DNA from: Daphnia carinata
Taxonomy: Eukaryota; Arthropoda; Branchiopoda; Diplostraca; Daphniidae
DNA length: 64,000 nucleotides
Assembly (NCBI RefSeq): GCF_022539665.2
Contig: NC_081331.1
Coordinates: 1,894,501-1,958,500 of the forward strand
Direction: 5' to 3'
Part shown: piece after piece, positions 14,301-26,900 of the stretch
Numbering within the stretch: the first letter of the stretch is position 1
Layout of the letters: every line of letters starts with the position of its first letter
Position numbers and translations under genes: made by a program
Notes under the pieces: model-generated
What the model was told of the DNA's origin: nothing
What the model saw: the letters and a program-made list of their open reading frames with translations, nothing else
Database searches by the model: none

Positions 14301-17300
14301 TTTACCGTTAGGGACGAGACAACAGAGAATCTTTTCGTCTCTGCCCGGCTATCCCCCCCCCCCTCAATTTTGTCGTCCCACACGCCTTCAATTGCATTTG
14401 GTTTTCTATAAAAAATTACATCGTACATCTCACATCACGTATATACGATAACTCTGTTATTCCAGTTAATCAAATACACGGCGAATTTTACGTTGAGCTG
14501 ATTGATAGATAGATGCGTGTAAATTTGTGAGTGCCCGCGGAATCCCTGATTAGCAATTCATCGAGGAAAAAAAAAATGAATAAAAATATGGGAATTCCTG
14601 CACTGGGTAATGGACAGAAATGTGTCCTAGATTCACCAAAACAAACATGACTAAGAGATTTAAAATAATAATAATAAAATGTGTACCGTCAGAGTCCAGA
14701 ATCTCGGCAAGATCGTTTGCCAACACCAGGTCATTTAACGGCTCTTTTTTTTTATTTATTTATATATTTTTTTCGTCTTTAATTCGAAATTACAAACCCA
14801 CGCCAGACAGTTTCTTTTTTTTTCAAACCCATTTTTCAAAGTCGGGAAAAAAAAAAAAAAATAACGTAATGAACACGATGTTCTTACCTTACTGAAATAA
14901 ACGTGAATCAGCTGACAGCCTGCAGCAAATGAATTGAACGTAATGTCAGTCAAGGCAGGTGGTGATCACAACGTCGTGGAAACATAAACCCAAATGTCGG
15001 CAAACGAAAAATGTGATGATCACGATATCGCCATGGAAAATCGAAAAAATCTAAGAAGCACAACTAGCAACAAAACGCTCGGATTTCCTTGAAATCGCCG
15101 CAACTTAGGCACGCGGGAACACGTACTGCTCTACTGGTAAGTCTTTTCTGTTTGAAAAAAAAAAAACCAAACAACCGTCGTAAGCCGCAACGTAGCAACG
15201 ATCCGTTCAGCCAAGGAGTTATTAGCAGACTGTTGCCAGGTTTTTGCTCTTCAAGTCCAGTCACTGTTGTCTATACACGCTGCTTGGGCTACACAGCGGC
15301 GTGAGAGAGTCAGAGAGCTGCGAATGCTACAGGCTCTGCTTACCGCTTCCACCACATCGGTGGCAATGGCTATCTACCTGGGTTTGTTTCTTTTCCCCAT
15401 CGAACGAAACACCTGTCGCGCTCTGAAGCACCCACCGCTCTTTTTCTTCTTTCTTTTCTGGGGCTGCAGTTGATGACCACCAAGCCGACAATGCTTCTTG
15501 TATTTTCTCCGTACCTGGTGTGGCGCCCGTTTATTAGGTTAATGCTGTGCGGATGACTTGGCTCACTGAGCTTTTTTACCCGCTGGTTTTGTCTTACACT
15601 ATTTTCTTCGTTAGATTATAGACTGGCCGTTCGTTTAACCAGAACAGATTTTTTTTTATATAGAGAAGATGCGATTTGAAGAATTTCCCGCGTACACATT
15701 CATCGCTGTATGAAAAACAAATTAAAGCGGAACGATTGCGACAAGAGCTTCCATTCGACCGGTTAGAGTATTTAGCTATTTTTCACGCAATCCAATGCCG
15801 AGCATCACTTCTCTTTCAGGTCGACCCTTTTTCTTTTTCCCGATGTCTTTATGTACGTATTACGTGAACGTGATCTTTGCTTACGATTCGAATTCTGCGG
15901 GGCCATCCAAGTATGCCAAGAGTTCGCGACGGGCTCGCCCGGATTTCGACAGCAGACGGTCAATGGTCGAAACAATGACGTCATTAATGTTTCATACGGG
16001 GGGAGTTTTGGAATTTTTCTCATATTCTATTCTCTCTACAAAAAGTGGGAAATTTCGTTACAAACGGTCAACCATCGCCAACTCGTATACAAGCCATTTT
16101 CTTTATTGTATGTGTGCGGTGTTTTCGTTCTGGGATGTCCCAACGAACAAAACTCTAAAAAAGTTTTTTATTTTTCAATTGAGGCTGAATTTTTCAATTC
16201 ACATCATTGAATAAAAGCTTCCAACTGAATCACTAACCATTTTTCATCGCTAGTTCTCTGTAGTATAAGAATCGCCCAGAGAACAAAACACAATAACTTT
16301 CTATCACCGTATTTCAACATGACCGTGTGTGCATTGTGATTTGTCCAGAAAATTTTGAAATCGTCCATTGCCCATCTTTCTATTGTGTTTTTTTTTCTCA
16401 CTGTAGTGTTGCATTGGCTATTTCACTAATCTATTGTGAAATCAAAGGTTGATCAACGCTGTTGCTCGAATAAGATTTCCCGAAACATGGCAGTGATTCG
16501 CACAATCTGGCGAAAGTTTTTTCAGATTATGTTGCGAATCCGCGAAATAATTTCCCAGAGCCAAATGAAAGTTTTAATATTATTTGTCTTTCTTCTTGTT
16601 ACCACATTTTCCCTCCAGAACAAGAAAAGATGTAAAAATAGATAGCTTGAAAACGCTTGAAATTGAATTTGACGGGTTTTGCATCTCCCTTAATGACATT
16701 CAACATTCAATTGATCGTCGTTTCCATAAACACAGACAACAATACATCCCCCAAAAAAAGATGCCAAGAAAACAGAGAGAACCAGGAAAAAAAAAATAAT
16801 AACCAACACTACCACAGTCGTATTTACCATATCGACCGATGGTTTGCCCGACTGAACCAGAGAACGAAAAAGAAAAACAAAGCAAAAAGAAACAAAAACT
16901 TGAAACAAAAAGTAGGCTATCTGCTCCGTTAGGGCCAGATGTTGAAGTTCTAAATGGTTTCCTCCCTTTTTTTCCGCTGGCCTTGCCGGTCTTTTCAGCC
17001 ATTTTTCTTTCACAATAAATGGTATACGAACAATGCCCCTCCAGACTATTAAGCAAACTCCCAAAAATCTCTGTCGAGGAGCCAAAAAGCGCAACTGGTA
17101 CGAAAGCAGAGGAATTCACGATGTAACTTTTCCTTAACACGCAGCACGACAAAGTGCATTGAGAATAGTCCCCATTTTTTTTTGTTTGTTTGTTCTGATG
17201 GTGCAAATCGAGGTATTTCACGCGTTTCAACATGTTGTCGAGCTCTGGCTGTCAGAACTATTCAACGAATGACGGTACGTGCTCTAGTTTCTTTGTATTC

Positions 17301-20253
17301 TGCTTTTGCAGCATCGCGACGTTGACCAGTGCGCGCCGGATATGTCGTGCGCTGGATGCGGAACAATGGTCGATGATCAACGAGGGAATCCATTTGATGG
17401 ACGACAAGAAAAGGGACCACGCAAAAAGTAAAACACGCCTCCACATTGAACAACAATGCGCAACCAGTGAAAGTTGGCTGGTTGATAAAAATTAAAGATG
17501 TTGTTTGACTTTCTTTTTCTCTTTGCGTCTTTCCCTAAACACGGTTATCTATTTAGCACCTCGTTTTCTACATCTCTAATGAATTGGTTACAAGGAAAAC
17601 AAAAACTAGAAGCAAATTAAATGGTGCGGAAGATAGAAAGTACAGTTATGTGTTACTTTATACTATCACAGGCTCGTTATTAGCGGCGATGAAAGAAACT
17701 TTCTGCCAATAATCTATATGGCTTTTCTTTCTTCTTTTGTTTCTGCTACATTGGTTTTCCATCCGCGTTTTTGTTTCGCCCACCGGAAGATGTTACACAG
17801 AATCCGTTGTAAAAGTCGAATCATCTATACATTTCCGTTCGAGTCAAAGACCTCGATCAATTGAATCTGCCTCAATGGCTTGAAGGAATTCATCCCGGCG
17901 CCAAATGTGCGCTATAAACAACACAAACGTAAGTGACGGTTGATCGTCGACACATACACAAAAGAAATATGGGAATAAGAATAATAATAATAAAAAAAAA
18001 AATAAGCTGCTATGCATCTCAGAATAGTACAGGACTCTCCGTTTAATATTCACAAACACTTGCTGAGGCTTCTGCTTTCGTAGAACGAGAGAAGGAGATT
18101 CGCAACGCGGAGGGTGTGTATACGTAGTGGGGGAACCAATCTAATCTACGTCAACCTCTTCTGGCATTCTCCCGGCATCCTTTGAATAATTGATGCGCGG
18201 CCCCTCATCGTTCAGAAGCCACGTACATCACAGGCACCATGGATTCAAGCCTCTTTCAACTCCAGCATAAGTTTCGGGGCTTTTCTTTTTTTTTTTTTGG
18301 TTCCAACACCTCCACACCAAGTCTGCTTCAAACTCAGCTTCACTGTACTTTTAGGTCCCCTTCTAATACCAGGAAGATGAAACAAACTTGCGTCTAAGGG
18401 TGCGTGCAGTGGCGGCGGGGAACGACTATTGTCAACTTTCCATAAGTATCCAGAAATGATGGGACAGAGGCCATTGCGGATTTTGGTGGAAGTCATTTGC
18501 CCCGTTCGCGTCCATTCCCATTTCAGTACGAACTTTTCAATAACGAGAGCCATTCTTTTTCTTTCTTGCTTTCAAAACGCTTTGTAATTGCAGAACGATT
18601 CTTGACGTACGTATAATAATCACGATTGAATAACCAATGATTTTTCGATTTGAAATCTTTATTTCATATACCAGAATTGTGTCAATAGATGTCCAAGCTT
18701 TCAATGAGCCAACAAAGAGATTATCAACTTGAAAACTATGATCAAGCAAAGATTCCTTTCTGAAAAGGTTCGTGTCCTGTTTTGCCACTTTTAAAAAAAC
18801 ATCGGTGCCTCATAATTGTGTGATTGTATTCACCGTCACGCTCGGGAAGACAACAAAAAATCGACAGACCGAGGATTGGACGGCTTCGGCACCCTTTGGG
18901 AGCTTGCTGTTCCTCCACCTCAGCTTGTCACCCTTACGCCTCAGTGACTATGGAATAACTCCCGCAGATGAAAGTGCTGATGGCTCCCATACACCCGACG
19001 GCTACAAACATACGGCGCAGCATTTTCAGACCATCAGCGCATAACGGGTGAGTAAAACAAAACAAAAAAAACTCTTGGTCGGCGACATCGTCTGTTCACT
19101 CCCTGGCGTCGCCAAAAATCTAATCATCTCAAAGTATAAAAGAATTGAAGCGACGAGCCATTGCTGAGGCAAACAGCACTACGCTGGTAGAGGTGATGAA
19201 GAGCAACCCATCGGGTGATCATGATGGCGTGAGGGGGGGGGGGGTTTCTATTCTTTCATACAACTTCAGCCCATCGACTCGTACAAAAGATCGTTCTTCG
19301 GATAATTCACATCCAGCCAGTCATCACTGTTCTCTCGGGGGGCAGCCCTGCGTGATACATTTTAGCCAGTCGACTTTTTTTTATTTAGTAAATAGAACCC
19401 ATCTATTCTCTTTCTTTATCACTCTTCCATTCCTATTTCTTTTCACCGTCTTGCGTGAGTGTGGTGTCTATTGCTCAATTCTTTTTTTCATTAAACAACA
19501 TGGTTTATTAAAATGCAATCGTCTTTTATCCTCCCCTTTTCAGCCGCCACTTCTTTTCTTCATCCTTTTTTTTTATACATAGAGACGTGGCGATAAAGTT
19601 ACCAACAGCAAGTAGAAGCCAGCTGCTTGCTTGTCCATTGTCAGATGGATTTTTCTGGGGTAATAATAAAGGCAGCTCAACGGTTGCGAATGGCATTAAG
19701 TAACGTCTTTATTGATTTTCCAATCACGCATGGCGTGCATCGTCCCCCTCACGTCCCGCACGTCTTCAATTGCTGTCCATTCATTGGTTCATCCAAAGTG
19801 CGAAGAGACTAGAATACGCACATTAAATGTTTCACTTTCGCATGCAGTTCACAGAAGGTGAAAAACAAGTTCAACGAGAGAGGGGTGAGGATTCAGTTAC
19901 ACGTTTTGGAAAGTAAAGAGCATAATCCCTGAGAGTTGCCATGGAACAAACACGGTTGACTGATCACCATGTCACAATTCAACAACTTTATCACAGTCGT
20001 TTGAATGTGGTAATGACGTGCACGAAGCTCTTGCACTGTTAACACGGTGATCAAGAAATAACGGGTCGTTAAATCATTCAAATGTGTTCTGCAATGTATT
20101 ACGATAACAGTGGTTTATGTGTATACAAATCAATAATATATCAAACTGTATTATGTAGTTTTAAAAAAAATCTGCTGTTGGTTTATCTCGCCACAATGCA
20201 ATCAAGGATAGTTTCCCCCCTCCATGTCAATTATCAGTCTGGTCTCGTGTTTC
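11369..20253. other. intergenic region between the GPCR and Shisa genes
   Basis: About 8.9 kb of A/T-rich DNA. It should hold the GPCR promoter and leader and the Shisa 3' untranslated region. Short simple repeats occur, such as a (TA)n run at 13,138-13,153 and many A or T homopolymers of 8-18 bases. Open frames are low in complexity and lack paired splice sites. I found no coding exon. Confidence 0.5.
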
Positions 20254-23200
20254 TCAGAACTTTGTTGAATGATAATTCAATTGAGAATTGTCTCTCAGGC
20301 CGTCATCGATGATGCAAAGCGCTGGCTGTCGTGGACTTATATTACTGCTGTGTTGTTGTTGACGGAAAGCCGACGTTTCGGCTTGATGTTGCTGCTGAAG
20401 CTGTTGCAAATGTTGCCGTAACTGAGCTTGTTGGTTTAGCGAAGTAGTTCGATTATTCATCGTCTCAACCGATGGATGATGGCGATGCATATTGGGGTTG
20501 AAATCCGCTTCGTAAGGAGGCGGAGGCGAAGGATCGTCTCTGTGGCGACAGGTTTGCACATGCCCTGCATAGATAAGCATAGAATTTTACCAACATCAAA
20601 ACGCTATAGCTTTTTCTATCTATTCCAGGTATTTTTTGCACGGCTTGATTTTACTCTGGTTTCATTGAATACGAACAGTTTCTTTATGTTGTCGTGAATA
20701 GCAGCTGGGTTCAACTGGTTCACATCGTGAGGATTATACTATACCCGCCCCCCTATCGTCTGGTTTTTGGGAAGCTTAGATGTCACGCGAAATTCGCTAA
20801 GTAACATGTACATGAAACGGAAAGACTACAGCCAATTACTCTTATTCCCTTGATATCTAATACTGTGTTTCATCTCGCGACTGTTGAATCAAAAACCGAA
20901 AGAAAAAAACGTACTACCTAAATACGACAACCAGCTATACCAAAAGCGGTTGATCCGTCTTATACGTGTATCTCATCAATTAAGTGATAAAGCTTATTTT
21001 TGTGCATTTGGAAATGAGTTGGAACAGTTGATTGAACCTTGACTGCTGTTGGTCGGCACCCGCACGGACATGAGCTGGTTTTCGCTGTTTGGGTTGTTGC
21101 TGCCAATGACGGAAGAGGCCAATCGCGGTAAAGGTCGGTTCCAGTAGAGATGATGGCAACCTCCTCTGCCTGCTGCTGGCCGAGTCATTTCCGATTGACG
21201 GTGGACGCCTGAGATTTGATCAATGTTAGAAATGGGATTGGAGTCGGGCGTCATCATGGCAACGGGCGACGGACAATGGGAATCCGAAAGAGAGTAGAGA
21301 CTTGAAACTCCACCGCCAGCACTCATGTTCCTCGTTTCTCCGCTATTACCCCCGCCGCCTCCATTGAAACTGTGAAAACTGGCCGACGTCCGGACGTCGT
21401 TGAAACCAATGGCCGGCCTGTGCTGATGTTGATGGTGTTGATTTGATAGTCCAGGACTGGACGTGGTCATCGCCGCTGGCACGTAGGTGCTCATCGTCGA
21501 AGAGCAAGGTAATCGATACAGAGGACCTGAATATTGATTGCATTTACGAATTTGAAAAACTTTTTAGCGTTCAGTTGTCTAAAACAAAAAGAGAACACAC
21601 ATACACTACACAAAGGGCAAGAAAAAAAAGGACTGAAAATCAGATATATTAGTTGCAGCTTCGTTGATGACCGTCAATCGATCCTACCATCGATCACGCT
21701 AAAGCCCCAATGTAGGCCGATCGATTACCGATTCGAACTAAACGTTACGTATCAGTCGGTGACAGAAGTCGGTGACGTTAGCCAAAACCCCGAGTACAAA
21801 CCGAATGTACACGCGAAAGAATTGGGAAGAAAAGAATACAAAACAAGAACCAAACTGAGCACAGGGGACAAAAAACAAAAGGGTAAGACAAGAATAATGT
21901 AATAAAAAATGAAATAAAAGAATAGACAGGGAAGGATAGGCTTTTCTTTAGACATGCACAGACGGGGTACTATAAAGTACGCAGTTCTTATGCTTGTTTT
22001 CGAGGCAATATAGTCTGCTTTTTTTGTTTATGTTTTCTATTATTAGTGGTTGTTTTCAACGGGTGGATGTGCAGTTTTCTACGACAAAAAAACGCCCACC
22101 GACATCCTTTTTGTACATCGTTAAGTCGAGAAAAACGAGAGATAAAGACGAAAAAGAAAGGCAAACTAAAAATAGGAATCCATACGAAAAGAATTGTGAA
22201 GAGAAGACCGAGATTCAAACGGATAAAGCAAAATAGGAAAACCGGTGGAAATAGACGGGGAAAAAAAGAGGAAAGCTCTCTATTGAAAACATCTCCGGCA
22301 ACTGGCGGAGATCCTCAAATCCGATTTGCTTCCCTCCAACGATCCGTTAGACACAGCCAAACACACATACGCTTCTTTAACAGACACCAACTATCGCACG
22401 GGTTATATACGAGCTGCTGCTAGTTATACACCAACGGATCCCCATCGACGTGCCCAATTTCAGAACGATGATTGGCGTGATATATCTCGGGATTAATTGG
22501 CTCTTTGCTTCTTCATCAACTCATCTCGCTTTAAGCCTAACAATTCCCGTATCTTTTCTATATATGCCTGAGAGAATAAAACAATGAACGATTCGCCGTC
22601 ATTTAAATACAAATCTTGTACGTGTAGCATTTAATCCTTTCTATATGCTCCTTCAACGACCTGTTTCCTCGAGGTCATTGAATTTTTGATTGATGGAAAA
22701 AAGAAATCGTTTTTCGTTCTATTTTGCATTGAAACGAAATTCCATTACGTGTTAACGCGTTAAGAATGAGAAAGGGTTTTCTTTTTCTTTTAGTATTGTG
22801 GTTCCTTGACATTTCAATCAAGTATACACAGCAGAAGTTTCGCTGCAGGAAATTATGTTTGCTGAACGAATTGTGCGTGAAAAATCGATAACATGTGTGA
22901 GCTTCGTGTGTTCAATTCCAGTCGTAAGCGGAAAAATAAGCACGGTAATGTGATATTCGCTACGTACACAGATCTTTCAAGAATATTAGACACCACATAG
23001 CACAGAGAAAGCAGAAATTGGATTTTCTCAATTAAACCCGTTTGAAAGTGGGGTGAAAGAAAGTCTACGCCGTTTTGATACACTCGATTAAGTGTACCGC
23101 TACATCTGTTGATTAGCCTTATTCGAAAGTGGAACTACCGATCGGGTCCTTTAATAGCCTCAGAGTAAACGTATATTAGGGATAATGATTTAACTAATTT

Positions 23201-23930
23201 TATCTTTCGTTTCTTTGAATTCTTTTCTTGTTCAATGTTTCCTTCCCACGTTCTCACATCCCTGGACGTCCTTCATTTTTTTGCATTGCGTTGACACATT
23301 ATTTTTTGAGGAATATTTTCTAAATTTTTTAAATTCTTTTTTCGTGGTTTCCCACGGTTTTTACTATCCTGCCTTTTTCTGAGGGGTTATCAATCTAAGC
23401 GCTAGACTTGATAAATACTATCGATTTTCGGTGCACCGGTCATTGGGTACACGAACTGATGAGATTTTGAACACCTTTTACATGCAATGTCCAATACCTG
23501 GTCGTCGTTTCTTATGTAAGAGGCAGCCGGGACAGACGAAGCAGGCGACCAGGATGAGTAACGTGATACCAGCCGCAACACCAAGCGTAATGGCCAGAAC
23601 CAGAAGTAACCTATACACATTCGAAAAATGTTGGCCATTAGATTTACAAGAAAAAAAAAAACTTTTTGATCGAAAAATCAAAGGAAACGTAAACTTAACG
23701 TGTATTTATTGAAGTGGTAATACGAATGAACAAGAAAAACCAAACTTACGGATCTTCAGGTGGAGGAGGTGGAGCTGTGGCGATCCTCAGCTTACCGGAA
23801 CAGCAGTATTTGTAGAATTCTGTTCCGCAACAGAAACCGGGAGTGGAGCCATCAAGCCAAGGGCACGGAAATCCCGTATTCCACTTGCCAAATTGATCGA
23901 TGTATCCCGAACAGAAATCCGCGTTCAACA
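20254..23930 (-). CDS. Shisa-family single-pass membrane protein (3' exons; N-terminus not found)
   Basis: Four exons in order are 23,930-23,750, 23,610-23,498, 21,526-21,038 and 20,564-20,254 (stop). Exon A encodes the Shisa cysteine domain, with FCSGYIDQFGKW, an FPCP motif, then FCCGTEFYKYCC. This spacing is typical of the Shisa N-terminus. Exon B encodes a hydrophobic helix followed by the juxtamembrane cysteines CFVCPGC and basic residues. Exon C (163 codons) is rich in His, Gly, Ser and Asn. Exon D holds PSPPPPYEADF, a PY motif that can bind WW domains, and a glutamine-rich stretch. Vertebrate Shisa proteins act on receptor trafficking or modulate Wnt, FGF or AMPA receptors. A similar membrane-adaptor role is inferred here, not shown. 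Exon A starts in phase 1, so a signal-peptide exon must lie upstream (beyond 23,930). Introns are 139 bp, 1,971 bp and 473 bp. Confidence 0.8.
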
Positions 23931-26900
23931 CTGAACAAAAAAAAAAAGATTTTAACATCAAAAGAACATTTAAAAAAATAGATGATCCTTATAGCTTTTT
24001 ATAATCCCCGATCAAATGAACCGTTTATGATCCAACCACCAAGCAATTAAACACGTATGGGACAGATCAACGTATCACCATGTTTTCGTTATTAATGACG
24101 CAACGACTTTGTTGTTTTTGCCGACCACCGACCTGTCCAGCGATGACGAATACGTGTACTGGAAAAACATCTATTTTATTTCGGGCTCCTTCTTAATTAC
24201 TACTGGGACATGTATGAATCCCTGGGGCAGCTGGAACGACCAACAAAATGTGCACCATCAGAATGAGACAGAGAGAAATGATGATGACCTGGCATCGTTA
24301 TCCCCCAGCAGAAAAAAGAAAGTCGGTCTCAACACTCCAATGCCAGAGTATTGGAAAATGAGTAAACGGCTAAGCCACCCTTGCTGTTTTTAATGAATGT
24401 CATCGAGTTCAAGCTGACGAAATTTGTTACACGTGGCAGTATTAAGTTGGGGAAAAAAAAGAAGCTGGCCAAATTAACTTTTCAATGGGGAAAATAAAGT
24501 ACAGACTATAACTCTTCGCATTCCATAGTTTTGCCCCGTTTGGTTCTTGCTGCTTCGGGCCTTCACAGAGCTTCACAGCAGAGCCCCAAACAGATAACCC
24601 TTCCATACATTACATGAGTCTAGCGCAAAACATAAGCCAAGCCGACGTCGCAAACATAAATCAAGGAAACGCATCACGCGAAATCGATAGCTCGAGTCGG
24701 GGAGGCTCATGCAGTTCGCTTTTTTCTTGTTCTTGTACAGATTCTACATTATCAGTTTTTTTTTCCTGTGTTCTTGTTGTCTCCTCCCGCAAACTTTCGG
24801 CGTGATATATGTCTATAGGAGGAGCTATAGCGTCAGGTTTTTTTTTTTTTGCGTGTGTATAGATATAGCCGTATATAGCTTTCTATAGGCAACCAGAACA
24901 GACTTTATACATAAGCACAAAAAATAAATAAATAGCAATAAAAAAAATAACTGAAAATATATGGAAAGACACGCGGAAACAGGCACAAGAAAAAAAAATG
25001 TCGTTGACGCAACGATATCCATAAGGAGTCGCCTTTTTTGGCACTGATGTATCCGCGTCATTCTTTGGCGGCATACCACAGGGCAGGCCATCAGCTGTGT
25101 CTTTTGTTAAAGTAGAGAAAAGGGATTTCTAACCTTCTTTCCTACTAACGTACCGTTGTCGGCAGTGTTAGAATATAAATAACTTAACGGAGCTACTCTG
25201 TACACGAGTGGTCCATTTTAATATGTAAACGGACATTGTAACTGACTCGATCCATTTTCGACTGTTATTAATGCCGTATTTGCATACAACGCAAAACGTG
25301 CATATCAAATGTTCGATGTTGTTTTTGCATTTACATTAAAGCATCTACGAGACAGTGCAATATCAAATGACGTATGGAACAGAGAACACGACGCAGCGTC
25401 ACGTCGCATTCGATCATTACCGTTGCAATGTCTACATTAAAATTTAACGTTGTTTTTTTTATTATTGCCTTGCAAATGTTCTCAAATGACACGCAGATCC
25501 TGTTATTCGTGTACAAAGCACAGTTAATAGAAAACTGGAATGTTATTCATCTTAAACATTTAGCGGCGCAACACTGGCTTATATTGAGTTTGATTGTCTC
25601 ACTGTTCTTTCTTTATTAATATAAAACTTAAAGGAATAAATATGAATGACAAATACAACGATGACGTGCGAACGTCATTACATCCGACGCAGGACGAACA
25701 CGAAATGTGTTTTATGTTCCAGAGTAACTCAATATTTCCATTTTCCTGTCGTTCTCTTTGGTTTTCTCTTTTTCTCACAACGTTTTCGCTTCTCTCCTTT
25801 CTTCTTAAGAAGCAAACATCACAGGGATACTACGTGAACGTACGTATGTTTTTTTAAAAGCGATTGTGTTAGTTTATGCCGGGAAGTATTGCGCGTTTGG
25901 TGAGTCCAAAAATGTTGTCCCACTTGGGCACACCATAATTATGTGCGTAGTAGAAGAAGAACGTTGCTGTAAATGGATAATTCTTGCTTTTCGGCAATCG
26001 TGCGGAACGGCTTCCGCTCCGGACGACAGTCACGAACAGCGGCAAAACAACATTCTGAAGCTGCAGAATAAGGGAGCTGTAAACGACAGCAAAGTACGAG
26101 GTCCTACCGTCGGTCCTCAACACAGCCACCCACTCTCATGTGCTGCAGTTCTATTTCTTCATAAATCAGATTGCCTTCCACTTGGTAGCCTTTCACCAAC
26201 TTGGACTCTAAAGAGGCCTGTAATGGGCATGATAAATGGCTCCCGAAGAAAAAAAAAAAGGGATCCGCGCAACTATGAAATGAAGTGGGCATGAAAAGTT
26301 GTTCACTAAGGCCGTCTGCCTCTAACAATTGCGTCTTTCTCACTGAAGCCCCATGAAAGGATGCGCATTGAAAATTTTGCACTTGCTATGAATAACACAC
26401 ACAAAGTCCTACGTATACCTTCACCGCATTCTCGCCGAATTTCAGATGCGACGTGCGAGCAAACAAAAGCTTTTGTGATCCGCTGGATTTTTTATAGTTG
26501 ACTCCCTCGTCCATCCGCACACAGAATAGCGGCAAAAGATTAATGGATGCTTATAATTGTGTCTTACGTGTGTACGTTAGAAGCGTGCATATGTTAGCGT
26601 ACCCCCCCCCCCCTCTCAAAAAAAAAAAAAAGAGTTGGGTAAACTTCCCCACAAGTAAATGGGGAAACTTTTCTGAAGGGAACTAAACAAGTACAATATG
26701 AAGTACCGTCTCTCTCGGTATCCAACAGCTGGCTCATTAGTCATTTGAGAGCCAACTTTTCATGTACCGTACGGCTATTCATTTCCACCTTTTACTAGGC
26801 AGAAAGCAAAAAAAAAAAAACTTTATTGAATCACGGTCTCCTCTTCGACATTTTCTAGCATCAACGACAAGCGCTTTTCAAGTTGTATCTCATCTCTTTA

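Noticed and set aside
26094-26195. Exon-like minus-strand stretch (ASLESKLVKGYQVEGNL...) between an acceptor and a GTAGGA donor
   Set aside because: Considered as the missing Shisa exon, but it has no start codon or signal peptide and no matching upstream exon. It is not recognised as any family.
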